From an uncultured Blautia sp. (GTDB lineage: Bacteria > Bacillota > Clostridia > Lachnospirales > Lachnospiraceae), in assembly GCA_900539525.1 (NCBI GenBank), contig UQCM01000005.1:1-64000 (forward strand): a stretch of 64,000 bases of DNA, written 5' to 3'. The notes beneath the pieces were generated by a model, which was not told the DNA's origin, did not search any database, and was given only the letters and a program-made list of their open reading frames with translations. A program made the position numbers and the translations under genes. Shown here one piece after another: positions 15,825 through 24,984 of the stretch. Position 1 is the stretch's first letter. The number at the start of each line of letters is the position of its first letter.

Positions 15825-16361
15825 ATGGGAACAGGAGATGTAAGCATAACAGAGATTCGGCAGCCGGAAGAATTACTGGCATTCATTAAGGACAATGAGA
15901 TTTCCATAGTTATGACGGATAAAGAGGCAGAGATGCTTCTTGGCTATATGGAAGGGCATGACTATGTGGTGGGTTTTGCAGAGGGAAGGCTGTATCGTGG
16001 AGATTTGGATGATGTGCCCGGAGAGATAGTCTGGGATGATGATTTTTCCGTGGATGATTTGATTGATACAGTTTGTGAATGGAATTATGAGCTGATTCTT
16101 GATATGGATGCAGAGAGGCAGAATCCGAAGGATATGGTGGACTTTTCCAATAAGCAGAGCAAGTATGAAAGTCTGAAACAGGAGGAAGCCATACTGGATA
16201 AGCTATTCAACCAGACAAAGTACAGAGCCGGAATTGAGAAGCTGGCAGAGGAATTGGCTAATCAGTTTATTCAGAATCTGAATCAAAAGGGATTAGACAG
16301 TTCTGTGAAACAGCTGGTATCAGATATCCGTCAGCCTGCCATTAGTGGAAAGGCAAGGTGA
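15825..16361 (+). CDS. conserved ICE protein of unknown function next to oriT
   Basis: 178 residues, ATG at 15825 nine bases after AAGGAGGTG. The first half is acidic and mixed alpha/beta (ELLAFIKDNEISIVMTDKEAEMLLGYMEGHDY, then LYRGDLDDVPGEIVWDDD). The C-terminal third is a charged helix with FNQTKYRAGIEKLAEELANQFIQNL. It ends 4 bases before mobC, so it is the first gene of the mobilisation operon. No family recognised with confidence; a relaxosome accessory role is suggested by position only. Confidence 0.6.
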   Translation: MGTGDVSITEIRQPEELLAFIKDNEISIVMTDKEAEMLLGYMEGHDYVVGFAEGRLYRGDLDDVPGEIVWDDDFSVDDLIDTVCEWNYELILDMDAERQNPKDMVDFSNKQSKYESLKQEEAILDKLFNQTKYRAGIEKLAEELANQFIQNLNQKGLDSSVKQLVSDIRQPAISGKAR

Positions 16362-16365
16362 TTGG

Positions 16366-16698
16366 ATGGAGAAGAGGCAGCACAGTATCAGTAAGCTACT
16401 TAGAATGACACCGGAGGAAGCAAAGCTCTTGGAAGAGAAAGCGAAGCAGGCGGGTATGACAGAGTCGCAGTATCTTCGGCTTATGATTTCCCAGAAACCG
16501 AATGACTATCCGGAGGTCCGGCAGCTTCTTCGTGATTTAATCAATGAGGTAAACCGGATAGGGGTCAATATCAACCAGATTACCCACAACCACAATGCAG
16601 AGCTTTATTCCAAGGATGATAAGGAAAGGCTTATTGCATATATGCGTAAGCTGAATGTTGCTGTGGCAAAGGTGGTGGATATCGTTGGCAATCAGTAA
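16366..16698 (+). CDS. mobC: MobC-like relaxosome accessory protein
   Basis: 110 residues. The N-terminal ribbon-helix-helix (LLRMTPEEAKLLEEKAKQAGM) is followed by the mobilisation-protein helix with the conserved segment INEVNRIGVNINQITHNHN. MobC helps open oriT and recruits the relaxase. The start at 16366 has AAGGTGATTGG upstream. Its 3' end overlaps the relaxase gene by 14 bases, so the two are translationally coupled. Confidence 0.85.
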   Translation: MEKRQHSISKLLRMTPEEAKLLEEKAKQAGMTESQYLRLMISQKPNDYPEVRQLLRDLINEVNRIGVNINQITHNHNAELYSKDDKERLIAYMRKLNVAVAKVVDIVGNQ

Positions 16699-18130
16699 GA
16701 TTCTTTATATGAAGGACTGCGGCAACCATTTTCATGGCAAGCACTTAAAACAGTCTTTGGATTATGTAATGAATCCGGAGAAGACGCAGAACGGGAGGCT
16801 GATTGGCGGGATGAACTGTCAACCGGATACAGCCTTCAGACAGATGATGGATACCAAGAAAGCGTTTGGTAAGGTAGATAAGCGTCAGGGCTATCATCTT
16901 ATTATTTCCTTTAAGGAAGGTGAGGTCAGTCCTGATACCGCCTATGAAATAACGCAGAGGTTTGTTAAGGAATATCTGGGAGAACAGTATGAAGCAGTTT
17001 ATTGTGTTCACGATAATACGGATCATATTCATGCCCACATTATATTCAATAGTGTCAGCTTTGTAGATGGCAGAAAGTACCGGTATGAGAAGGGTGACTG
17101 GGAGCGGGATATTCAGCCCATAACCAACCGCTTGTGTGAAGAGTACGGACTATCCACCATTGATATAGGTTCGAAGGATGAAGAGCGGGACCGATACAGG
17201 GAACACAATGATTACCGGGATGGCAGATTTGTCTGGGGGAAAATGATTGCGAGGGATCTGGATGCCTGTATATTGCAGGCTGGCTCCTATGAGGAGTTTA
17301 TGGAACTGCTTCGGGATAAGGGATATGAAATCAAGCAGGGAAAACATCTTGCTGTGAAGCCGCCGGGAATGGGCAGGTACAGAAGATGCAGAGCCTTGGG
17401 AGATGATTATACCGAGGAGAGAATACGACAGAGGATTGTGGAGGAAGATTTATCTTTTTATCGGTCGAATAAGGAGTTTAAGCCGGAGATTGTGAAGTGT
17501 TATGTCAGAAGGTATAAGAGAGCAAGACTTACCGGATTGCAGAAACGCTACTATGCAAAACTGTACCAGATTGGGAAACTGAAAAAGCGTCCTTACTCAC
17601 AGGTATGGAAGTATAAGGATGATATAAAGAAGATGGAACAGCTTCAGCAGCAGTATCTATTTCTTGTCCGGCATGATGTACACAGTGTAGAGGAGCTTGC
17701 ATCGGCTATGATGAATCTGACGGATAAAAGAAAAGAAGCCTCTGCGGACAAAAGCCGGGTGTACCGGGCAAAGCAGAGATTAATAAGTCTGTTTGATATT
17801 GCAGAGCAGATGGATTCGTTAGAAGGTGCGGAAAAGAGTTTTCAGAATGGGGATAACTTCTTTTCGGAGGAACACGTGCAGTGGACAGAGCTATCAAAGC
17901 AGCTTTTGGATGAAGGATATTCCTATGAGGAGATTAAGAAACTCCGGGCGTACTATAAGGAACAGATTGCTTATGTGACTGCTAGGGAACGGGCATCTGC
18001 AAAAGAGCTCAATCTGGCGAAGACAATCTGGAGAGATATGGTAAGCGATGATACAAGCCTTTCCGAAGATAAGGAAAGAATCCCTGAAAAAACCGAAGAG
18101 AGAACGAATATTAAGCAGCCTAACAGATAG
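16685..18130 (+). CDS. MOBP-type relaxase
   Basis: 481 residues from a TTG start at 16685, behind AAGGTGG and overlapping mobC. The relaxase domain spans about residues 1-160. GYHLIISF lies near 70-77, and the metal-binding His motif HDNTDHIHAHIIFNSV near 109-124 coordinates the ion needed for single-strand nicking at oriT. The rest is helical and basic (YVRRYKRARLTGLQKRYYAKL) and probably contacts DNA or the coupling protein. The block RDLDACILQAGSYEEFMELL has a close counterpart in the broken relaxase at 61108, showing that the relic element belonged to a related family. Confidence 0.92.
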   Translation: MAISKILYMKDCGNHFHGKHLKQSLDYVMNPEKTQNGRLIGGMNCQPDTAFRQMMDTKKAFGKVDKRQGYHLIISFKEGEVSPDTAYEITQRFVKEYLGEQYEAVYCVHDNTDHIHAHIIFNSVSFVDGRKYRYEKGDWERDIQPITNRLCEEYGLSTIDIGSKDEERDRYREHNDYRDGRFVWGKMIARDLDACILQAGSYEEFMELLRDKGYEIKQGKHLAVKPPGMGRYRRCRALGDDYTEERIRQRIVEEDLSFYRSNKEFKPEIVKCYVRRYKRARLTGLQKRYYAKLYQIGKLKKRPYSQVWKYKDDIKKMEQLQQQYLFLVRHDVHSVEELASAMMNLTDKRKEASADKSRVYRAKQRLISLFDIAEQMDSLEGAEKSFQNGDNFFSEEHVQWTELSKQLLDEGYSYEEIKKLRAYYKEQIAYVTARERASAKELNLAKTIWRDMVSDDTSLSEDKERIPEKTEERTNIKQPNR

Positions 18131-18143
18131 GCTGTATTTTTTT
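18116..18143 (+). terminator. hairpin at the relaxase stop
   Basis: CAGCCT and AGGCTG form a stem overlapping the relaxase stop codon, followed by TATTTTTTT. A moderate intrinsic terminator or attenuator between relaxase and the next gene. Confidence 0.65.
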
Positions 18144-18153
18144 GGAGGTATTT

Positions 18154-19320
18154 ATGGAACGAAGTTTAGAAGATTCAATTAAGAATAAGACCTATATTGA
18201 TAATCTGCGAAGTGCGGCAAAGTACAGCAGGGAGGTAATCGATCTTGTGGAAGCGGATATTGAATATGGTCTGACAATGGAACAGACGAAGCTCTACTTA
18301 AAGAGGGATATCAAATTTCCTCAGATGAAGCTTTTGTCCCAGTGCCTTAGAAAAGGGGCAGATGAAGCCTTTATTGAACTGCTTACCAAATATGATATGA
18401 GCGGTTATCAGATACAGGTAGCGATTGAATTTATGGAGAAGGGTATCTCCATGGAGAATATCGAAACCGTAATTGCCAAAGGAGAAAATCCGCTGGCGAT
18501 GCGTAAATCGTTTCAGGCGATGCTTGATAAGGTAAAACAGATTCAGGCAGATGCTGATGTGTCACCGGATTATGTCAAAGGTCTTGTAAAGCAGATTGAG
18601 GAGGCGGTTGCGAAAATCCAGTTTCAGGAGGAGCGCTACGATGAACTGAATAAGAAGCTCAAGGTGTTTGAGAATTCCAAGAAGGATGAGGAAGTTCATA
18701 AGGGGCTTGTAAAGAAGCTGGAGGATACGGAAGCAGAGTTAAGCGGTCAGCAGGACCAGTTAAACAGAGCGAATGCTACGATAGCAAGACTTCGTGAGCA
18801 GATAGATGAAAAAGAGAAGGAGATGGAGAAGATGCAGAACCGAATTGATACCTTGGAAGATAAGCTGCTTGAGAAAGCAGCAGGTGCGACAGTAAAGCAG
18901 GAAGCCCCGGAGAAACCAGAGGAAAGTAAGGAGCCTTTAGGCAATCAGACTGTATTTGATGAAAAGCCGGTTGCAGAAAGACCTTATCAGATTCCTGTGT
19001 TTTACCAGTTGCCTGTGGTAGATGCAAATGGCAGGGTGATTCAGCATGTGCAGGTTGAAAGAACTGTCAGAAAGGCAAATACGGGTGCGTTTACCGGGCT
19101 GCTTGGTAAGCTTGGATTTATGAAAAAGTCCCGACAGGATATTGTGAAACTGTTAGCCAGTGGCGATCTGGTTCCGGCACAGCTTGTGCAGATTAGAAGT
19201 GCCATTGAAAAGGGACTGACAGAATCACAGCTTGTAGAACTTATCAATAACAATGTTTCGGCAGAGAAGATGAAAGAAATCATTGATATTGCGGTTCTTG
19301 AGAACAGTATGGACTATTAG
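18154..19320 (+). CDS. coiled-coil ICE protein with helical repeats
   Basis: 388 residues, ATG at 18154 after TTTTTTTGGAGG. Residues about 1-135 are a helical region with motifs such as GYQIQVAIEFMEKGISMENI. About 145-250 are a long coiled coil (EDTEAELSGQQDQLNRANA). The C-terminus again has helical units (QIRSAIEKGLTESQLVELI) like those at the N-terminus. No enzyme motif is seen. It lies between relaxase and PcfB-like genes, so a structural or relaxosome-to-channel adaptor role is plausible. Family not identified. Confidence 0.6.
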   Translation: MERSLEDSIKNKTYIDNLRSAAKYSREVIDLVEADIEYGLTMEQTKLYLKRDIKFPQMKLLSQCLRKGADEAFIELLTKYDMSGYQIQVAIEFMEKGISMENIETVIAKGENPLAMRKSFQAMLDKVKQIQADADVSPDYVKGLVKQIEEAVAKIQFQEERYDELNKKLKVFENSKKDEEVHKGLVKKLEDTEAELSGQQDQLNRANATIARLREQIDEKEKEMEKMQNRIDTLEDKLLEKAAGATVKQEAPEKPEESKEPLGNQTVFDEKPVAERPYQIPVFYQLPVVDANGRVIQHVQVERTVRKANTGAFTGLLGKLGFMKKSRQDIVKLLASGDLVPAQLVQIRSAIEKGLTESQLVELINNNVSAEKMKEIIDIAVLENSMDY

Positions 19321-19329
19321 GAGGAAGCG

Positions 19330-19815
19330 ATGGGTTTAACGATTATTAATGAGACAGTAACAAGTCTATGTAAAACAAAGCATGGCTTTTCTGACAAGGA
19401 AAAGGAATTTGTTGTTCAGTTTGCATTCCGAAGCGGAGACAAGTCCTTAACCAATCAGCTGATTGATGAAATGGCTGCCTGTGAGAATGAGCAGGAATCC
19501 GAAAAGGTAATGGAGCAGTATATGAGCATGATTGACATGAAACCTGTATGGGTAAGTCAGATTGAGAATCTGCTGGTATCCATTGAGATGTACCGGATTG
19601 AAGAGGAGAAGGCAATCAACCGTCTTGCGGAAGTGCTTACCGCTTATGGAGTGGATGTAACGGAAGAACAGGTCAGAAGGGCTGATGCAGAGGAAATCAA
19701 GGAAAAGGTCAATGAGAGCAGAAGCAGGCAGGAGGAAGAGGACGAAGAGACCAAAGAGGAAGAACAGTCCGAACAGTATGTTCCGAAATGCACTCTCAGG
19801 GAACCGGTTTTATAA
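19330..19815 (+). CDS. unknown acidic ICE protein
   Basis: 161 residues starting MGLTIINETVTSLCKTKHGF after TAGGAGG. It is mainly helical, with a very acidic C-terminal third (SRQEEEDEETKEEEQSEQ). It sits 10 bases after the preceding stop and 13 before the PcfB-like gene, within the mobilisation operon. No recognisable domain. The acidic tail could contact a basic partner such as the relaxase, but that is a guess. Confidence 0.55.
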   Translation: MGLTIINETVTSLCKTKHGFSDKEKEFVVQFAFRSGDKSLTNQLIDEMAACENEQESEKVMEQYMSMIDMKPVWVSQIENLLVSIEMYRIEEEKAINRLAEVLTAYGVDVTEEQVRRADAEEIKEKVNESRSRQEEEDEETKEEEQSEQYVPKCTLREPVL

Positions 19816-19827
19816 GGAGGGACGTAT

Positions 19828-20958
19828 ATGGCAGAAGAGATTCAGGAAGCGGTACAGATTATCCGTGTAGCCTATGACGGAATTGAGATTGCGATGAAGG
19901 TGGGCAGTGGAGGATTAGGTGCCATGCAGAAGGCAATCGACTTTTTGAAGGGAATGCTTGACTATGAGAAATCGCTTGGTAAGACATCCATGCGAAAGCT
20001 TCTGATGAAGGGCGGCGACCTTCAGGTACTGCAATTTGAAACCAAAGATATGAAGAAGGTTGAGAAGATGGCAAAGAAGTACGGTATTTTATATTCCGTA
20101 TTGCCGGATGTGAATAAGAAGGATGGTCTCAGTGAAGTTATCTTTCATACGGAAGCAGTACCACGAGTGAACATGATGATACAGAAGCTCAGCTTTGGTC
20201 GTATTGCAACATTTGATGATTACTTAAAAAACGGGGATGAAAAACAGCTTGGCAGGCTGATGGATTTTCTTAAGAGTCAGAAAATGGGAAACGAGAAAGT
20301 CCACACTGCGGAAGGGGCGAGAGCCAGTGCAGCCATGGACGGTCTGATTGAAAAGGTCGGGCTGTTTGCCATGGAGAAGCAGAGTATCAGTGTGGACGCA
20401 GTACAGGAGAATTTCAGTATTAACCAGTCGCAGGCAGAAACAGTGCTAAAGCAGTTGGAAACGATAGGTGTTCTGGGGGCGAAGGATGAAGCCGGGGAGC
20501 ATAAGGTTATCATGGACAGGGATGCTTTTATAAACCGGATTAAAGGCTATCAGAATCTTGCGGAGAGAATGATGGCAGTATCGGCATCCAAGAATGCAAA
20601 CCTTTCGGATGTCACAATCAGTAAGACATTGATTGTGCAGGAGAATGATCATGCGGTTAAAACCAGAATCCCGGGAACATGGGGAGAGAATGCAAGGTAT
20701 GTCTGGATCAATAAGGAGAACATCATGGATATTCACAATGGAAAGACCATGCTGACCTTTATTGACAGTAGCAAGAATTATAAGCTATATGACGAGGAAA
20801 ACAGGGTTGTGGAAACCAAGCGTGGCGAGGAGCTGTACAGTCATTATGACAAAGTGGAGGCTTCCGTGCGTGAGAAGTATGAAAAGACGCAGACAAAGGA
20901 AACAACCAAGACAAAGACCGTGCAGCAGAAAACCACCACAACCGTTAAGAAGAGGTAG
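19828..20958 (+). CDS. PcfB-like (DUF3801) conjugation protein
   Basis: 376 residues, ATG after AAGGAGG. The N-terminal 155 residues (MLDYEKSLGKTSMRKLLMKGGDLQVLQF and YGILYSVLPD) match the DUF3801/PcfB family, a partner of the coupling protein next to it. A second region (about 170-230, FSINQSQAETVLKQLETIGVLG) looks like a winged helix. The tail is Thr/Lys-rich (TQTKETTKTKTVQQKTTTT). In pCF10-like systems PcfB helps bring substrate DNA to the VirD4-type ATPase, and the conserved order supports the same role here. Confidence 0.75.
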   Translation: MAEEIQEAVQIIRVAYDGIEIAMKVGSGGLGAMQKAIDFLKGMLDYEKSLGKTSMRKLLMKGGDLQVLQFETKDMKKVEKMAKKYGILYSVLPDVNKKDGLSEVIFHTEAVPRVNMMIQKLSFGRIATFDDYLKNGDEKQLGRLMDFLKSQKMGNEKVHTAEGARASAAMDGLIEKVGLFAMEKQSISVDAVQENFSINQSQAETVLKQLETIGVLGAKDEAGEHKVIMDRDAFINRIKGYQNLAERMMAVSASKNANLSDVTISKTLIVQENDHAVKTRIPGTWGENARYVWINKENIMDIHNGKTMLTFIDSSKNYKLYDEENRVVETKRGEELYSHYDKVEASVREKYEKTQTKETTKTKTVQQKTTTTVKKR

Positions 20959-20963
20959 TGCCT

Positions 20964-23129
20964 ATGAAGACAAGTAAGAAGAAACCTTCCATGGTCTTTT
21001 TGTTACTTGGTGCAGTCCTTGCCGGGTATCTGGGATATCTGATTGGGGGAGCTTGGGAGGAAGGCATTGAACTAATGGAATTTCTTGACAGGTTCAGTGC
21101 TGTATGTGAAGCTCCGTTTGCAAATTATTTCAATGAGAATACAGTGAAAATGATAGCCATAGTTGTAGTTGTCTACGCTATGGCTGTTGTTATGTATTAC
21201 ACCAGTCAGAGGAATTATATGCCCGGCAGGGAATTTGGTACAGCCAAGTTGGAATCACCGGCGAAGGTAAACAAGATTCTGATGGATAAGGATGAAAACT
21301 TTAACCGCATCTTAAGCCAGAATGTGAAGATGTCATTGGATTTCAGAAGACTTAAGTTAAACGGAAACATTCTTATCTGTGGCGGTTCCGGTGCAGGAAA
21401 GACATTCTATGAGGTAAAGCCGAATCTGATGCAGATGCCCCATAACTGTTCCTTTATCTGTACCGACCCGAAGGGAGAAATCCTAAGAAGCTGTGGTCAG
21501 ATGTTAAAGAACAATGGCTACAATGTAAAGGTTATCAATCTGCTTGAGATGGATAAGTCAGACTGTTACAATCCGTTTTCCTATATCCGTGAAGAAACGG
21601 ATGTGGTAAAGCTTATTACCAACCTTATCAGTAATACGACACCGAAAGGGGCAACCCCTTCCGACCCGTTCTGGGAGAAAGCGGAAGGATTGTTTCTACA
21701 GGCAATCTTCTATTATGTGTGGCTGGAAGAAAAGCCGAGCAGAAGAAACTTTGAAACGGTATTAAAGCTGCTTGGAGAAGCAGAAGTGACGGAGCAGGGA
21801 AAGCCTTCAAGGCTGGATGTGCGTATGAAGTTTCTGGAAGAAAACTCACCGCTTGGAGCAAATCATCCGGCGGTAAAACAGTACAACAAGTGTATGCGTG
21901 GTGCAGGCGATACGGTCCGTTCCATTATTATCAGTGCCAACTCAAGACTTGCTTTTCTTGAGAATAAGCAGGTACTAAGGCTTTTATCCAAGGATGAGTT
22001 AAACCTTGCTGATATTGGTATTGGTGTAAACGGGGATGGGGAGACAAAGACAGCGCTGTTCTGTGTCATACCGGATAGTGATAAGTCTTACAACTTTATC
22101 ATTGGTATGTTATACACGCAGATATTCCAGGAGCTGTATTATCAGGCGGACTTTAACTGTGGAGGAAGACTCCCGATCCATGTCACATTTATGCTTGATG
22201 AGTTCGCCAATGTGGCATTGCCGGATGACTACTGTTCGCTGCTTTCCACCATGCGAAGCAGGGAAATCAGTTCGATTATCATTATACAGAACTTTGCACA
22301 GCTGAAGGCACTGTTTAAGGATACCTGGGAGACGATACCGGGCAACTGCGATACCTTCATCTATCTTGGAGGCAATGAGCAGAGTACCCATAAGTATGTG
22401 TCGGAGCTTTTGGGCAAAGGCACGATTGATAAGAAGTCAAGTGGAGAGACAAAAGGCAGACAGGGAAGCTCATCAAGAAACTACGATGTACTTGGTCGTG
22501 AGATCTTTACACCGGATGAAGTGAGAAAACTGGATAACAAGAAATGCATTATTTTTATCCGTGGGTTCGATCCGATTCTGGATAACAAGTATATACCGTT
22601 TGCACATCCGATGTTTAACCAGACTGCGGACGGAAAGGGAGAACCCTATGTGCATCAGATAGATGTGAAGAACAATCTTATTGGTCCGCCTTTTGAAATT
22701 CTGTCAAAGCGGGCAGTGGAGCATTATGAAAAGCTTCAGAAGAAGGGCGAGAATATCTATATAGATTCTTTGACCTATGATGAATTTATGATGCTGGGAG
22801 ATTTGGAACTGAGCAGGCGTTTCTCGGAGCTTGAGGAAGAAAGCGAGAAGGCAAAGCTCAACAGCACGCAGGATAATGAACTGGAGTATTCCGAAGAGCC
22901 GGAGCAGGAGCGTGTGGATGAGATACCGGATGAAAAGAAAGATACGGACTGGGAGGACAGCATTACGAACCGAATGATGCACTGGAATTATTCCGAGGAG
23001 CAGAAAGCGGAGCTTCGTAAGGCGATGGATGCCAAAATTCCTAAGTCTGTGATACTATCCTTCTTTTATCCGAAGACATCGCCGGGCGAGATGGCTAAGA
23101 TACGGGAGCAGTATCTTTCGGAGCATTAG
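20964..23129 (+). CDS. VirD4/TraG-type coupling ATPase
   Basis: 721 residues. Two N-terminal membrane helices (about 8-25 and 55-78) anchor it. Walker A GGSGAGKTFYEVKP is near 140-153 and Walker B VTFMLDEFANVAL near 407-419, with an all-alpha-domain-like region between. The C-terminal about 120 residues are acidic. It links the relaxosome to the secretion channel and powers DNA transfer. I start it at ATG 20964; GTG 20958 overlaps the previous stop and is less likely. Confidence 0.93.
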   Translation: MKTSKKKPSMVFLLLGAVLAGYLGYLIGGAWEEGIELMEFLDRFSAVCEAPFANYFNENTVKMIAIVVVVYAMAVVMYYTSQRNYMPGREFGTAKLESPAKVNKILMDKDENFNRILSQNVKMSLDFRRLKLNGNILICGGSGAGKTFYEVKPNLMQMPHNCSFICTDPKGEILRSCGQMLKNNGYNVKVINLLEMDKSDCYNPFSYIREETDVVKLITNLISNTTPKGATPSDPFWEKAEGLFLQAIFYYVWLEEKPSRRNFETVLKLLGEAEVTEQGKPSRLDVRMKFLEENSPLGANHPAVKQYNKCMRGAGDTVRSIIISANSRLAFLENKQVLRLLSKDELNLADIGIGVNGDGETKTALFCVIPDSDKSYNFIIGMLYTQIFQELYYQADFNCGGRLPIHVTFMLDEFANVALPDDYCSLLSTMRSREISSIIIIQNFAQLKALFKDTWETIPGNCDTFIYLGGNEQSTHKYVSELLGKGTIDKKSSGETKGRQGSSSRNYDVLGREIFTPDEVRKLDNKKCIIFIRGFDPILDNKYIPFAHPMFNQTADGKGEPYVHQIDVKNNLIGPPFEILSKRAVEHYEKLQKKGENIYIDSLTYDEFMMLGDLELSRRFSELEEESEKAKLNSTQDNELEYSEEPEQERVDEIPDEKKDTDWEDSITNRMMHWNYSEEQKAELRKAMDAKIPKSVILSFFYPKTSPGEMAKIREQYLSEH

Positions 23130-23232
23130 AAAGAGGGAGGTGGTTATTAAAACAGCATGTCGGAGAAAGACCGACCTTACTTTACTTACCGGGATTATCC
23201 CGTTTTCATAGAGACACTAATAACGCAGGAAT

Positions 23233-23266
23233 AAGCCGTGTATCAGAAGGATATGCGGCTTTTTTT
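23233..23266 (+). terminator. intrinsic terminator after the coupling protein gene
   Basis: AGCCG and CGGCT form a stem followed by seven T residues. It ends the mobilisation operon and separates it from the channel operon. The gap 23130-23355 also contains a possible 25-codon ORF (ATG 23158, MSEKDRPYFTYRDYP) with poor ribosome binding site spacing, which I leave unassigned. Confidence 0.75.
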
Positions 23267-23355
23267 CCGCCACAAACTTGAAAAGGAGATTTTTGATTAT
23301 GAAGACAGAAAAGGTAGCAGTAACAACAAACAACAAAACAAATGGAGGTAGCAAC

Positions 23356-23679
23356 ATGAAGGGATTTTTTGGAGGAATGAAAAAGAAGTTAGTACCGGCT
23401 TTATGCGGTATGGGAATGATGATGAGTCAGATGACCACAACCTGCTTTGCGGCAGGAACCGGTACTTCAGCGGTTACACAGCCGCTTGACAATCTGAAAA
23501 CGCTGGTTATCGCAGTGATTGGTGCGGTCGGTGTCATTATCCTTGCGAAGAACGTAATGGAGTTTGCACAGGCATATCAGCAGCAGGATTCTTCTACCAT
23601 GAACTCTGCTCTTAAGGGTATCGTAGCCGGTGTTATGATGGCAGGTATTTCTACAGTGTTGACATTCTTAGGCTTCTAA
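23356..23679 (+). CDS. VirB2/TrbC-like pilin-type channel subunit
   Basis: 107 residues from ATG 23356 (ideal GGAGGT site). An in-frame ATG at 23299 with its own AAGGAG would add 19 residues. A signal peptide ends near TTTCFAAG, followed by two hydrophobic helices (LVIAVIGAVGVIILAKNVMEF and IVAGVMMAGISTVLTFLGF) separated by a short polar loop, the VirB2 design (Maff2-like in ICEs). It should form the membrane-embedded or pilus-like part of the mating channel. Confidence 0.75.
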   Translation: MKGFFGGMKKKLVPALCGMGMMMSQMTTTCFAAGTGTSAVTQPLDNLKTLVIAVIGAVGVIILAKNVMEFAQAYQQQDSSTMNSALKGIVAGVMMAGISTVLTFLGF

Positions 23680-23725
23680 GATGCAGATGGAGTACCCCAA
23701 ATGGTAGGAAGGAGATGTAACAAGT

Positions 23726-24568
23726 ATGGATATTTTTAAACTTGGAGACAAAATCCTTGCTTTGCTTGAAATGGTATTTGGTTTCTGGAATAACCAGATA
23801 TCACTGGTGTTTTCAATGCTTGGACAGTCGCCCGTGAATTTCAAGGGCGGCGGTCCGTGGGCAATCATTGAGGGAATAGAGCCGATCTTCGTAGCGGTTG
23901 GCTCTTCCCTGGTGGTATTGTTCTTTGTCATAGGTTTTTGCTCAGAGAGTGTGGATGTGAAAGAGGAAATGCGATTTGAAGCAATTCTTCGTATGCTTAT
24001 CCGGTTAGGATTGGCGGAATGGTTTGTGGCAAATAATGTGACAATCATGAAGGCATTCTTCACATCCATAGGAAATCTGGTGAATCTGATGACTGCCGGA
24101 ACAACAGTCACACTGAGCATCGACAGTACTCAGGCTGATGTCATTAAGAATCTGGGATTTGGAGAAAGTCTGGTAATGCTCATTCTGGCAGCTCTATTGT
24201 CCATCATTGTCATTATCTGTGGCTTTTTCGTTATTTACACGGTATATTTCAGGTTCCTAAAGATTCTGATCATTGTGCCTCTTGGTGCGATTGCATTCTC
24301 AACAATGGGTGGAAACAGAACGGTAAGTCATACAGCAGTTACTTACTGTAAATACTTTTTATCCGTTGTGTTGGAAGCAGTCACCATGGCACTTGCGATT
24401 ATCGTGTGCAATGCCTTTATCAGTGCAGGGCTTCCATCCTTTACAGGCAGCTATGCGGACTGGGCAAAGACCCTTATTTACCTGTGTGAAATGACATTTA
24501 CGATTGCCATGACAGTGGGAAGTGTCAAGGGTGCACAGTCACTGACAAGCAAAGCATTAGGATTGTAA
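23726..24568 (+). CDS. VirB6/TrbL-like polytopic channel protein
   Basis: 280 residues with about six membrane helices, for example VGSSLVVLFFVIGFC, LVMLILAALLSIIVIICGFFV and ALAIIVCNAFISAGL. It lies between the VirB2-like and PrgI-like genes, the normal order for Gram-positive type IV secretion operons. It probably forms part of the inner channel. There are no sequence motifs beyond topology, so the call depends on context. Confidence 0.8.
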   Translation: MDIFKLGDKILALLEMVFGFWNNQISLVFSMLGQSPVNFKGGGPWAIIEGIEPIFVAVGSSLVVLFFVIGFCSESVDVKEEMRFEAILRMLIRLGLAEWFVANNVTIMKAFFTSIGNLVNLMTAGTTVTLSIDSTQADVIKNLGFGESLVMLILAALLSIIVIICGFFVIYTVYFRFLKILIIVPLGAIAFSTMGGNRTVSHTAVTYCKYFLSVVLEAVTMALAIIVCNAFISAGLPSFTGSYADWAKTLIYLCEMTFTIAMTVGSVKGAQSLTSKALGL

Positions 24569-24580
24569 GGAGGGTGACAG

Positions 24581-24979
24581 ATGGAAAAGACATTAAACTT
24601 ACAGAGCCAGTATGGAGGAGAGATAAAGGTTTCTCTGGAAATCAATACTTATCTGAATAATGGGTGTATGTATATAGGTCTTGTTGAGCAGGGGGAATAC
24701 CCGGAGCCTTACGGGGATTTGACTGTAAATCTCATGGGTAAAGTCCCTGACTACTGCGGATATGTGGACCTTAACAATATGCCGGAGCTTGAGAAGTTTA
24801 TCGCTGACAATGAGCTGGGCGAGTTTACGGGACTTATGAAACGAAGCGGGTTTTGTGAATATGCTCTTTATCTGTTCAATGTGGACAGACTGAGGGAACT
24901 GTGCCCCGACGGGATGCAGATGTATGAAGCGGGTATTGGAAAAGGCAGGGAAACAAAAGTGACAGAGAAAGCGAGGTGA
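24581..24979 (+). CDS. DUF4313-like protein
   Basis: 132 residues, soluble, starting MEKTLNLQSQYGGEIKVSLE with the pattern YLNNGCMYIGL and YGDLTVNLMG that I associate with DUF4313. It is commonly found between channel genes in Clostridia ICEs. No catalytic residues are evident. It ends at the start of the PrgI-like gene. Role in transfer unknown. Confidence 0.65.
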   Translation: MEKTLNLQSQYGGEIKVSLEINTYLNNGCMYIGLVEQGEYPEPYGDLTVNLMGKVPDYCGYVDLNNMPELEKFIADNELGEFTGLMKRSGFCEYALYLFNVDRLRELCPDGMQMYEAGIGKGRETKVTEKAR

Positions 24980-24984
24980 GAACA

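Noticed and set aside
23158..23235. Possible 25-residue peptide between the coupling protein and VirB2-like genes
   Set aside because: The ribosome binding site is 14 bases away and the frame ends in the terminator; support is too weak to annotate.
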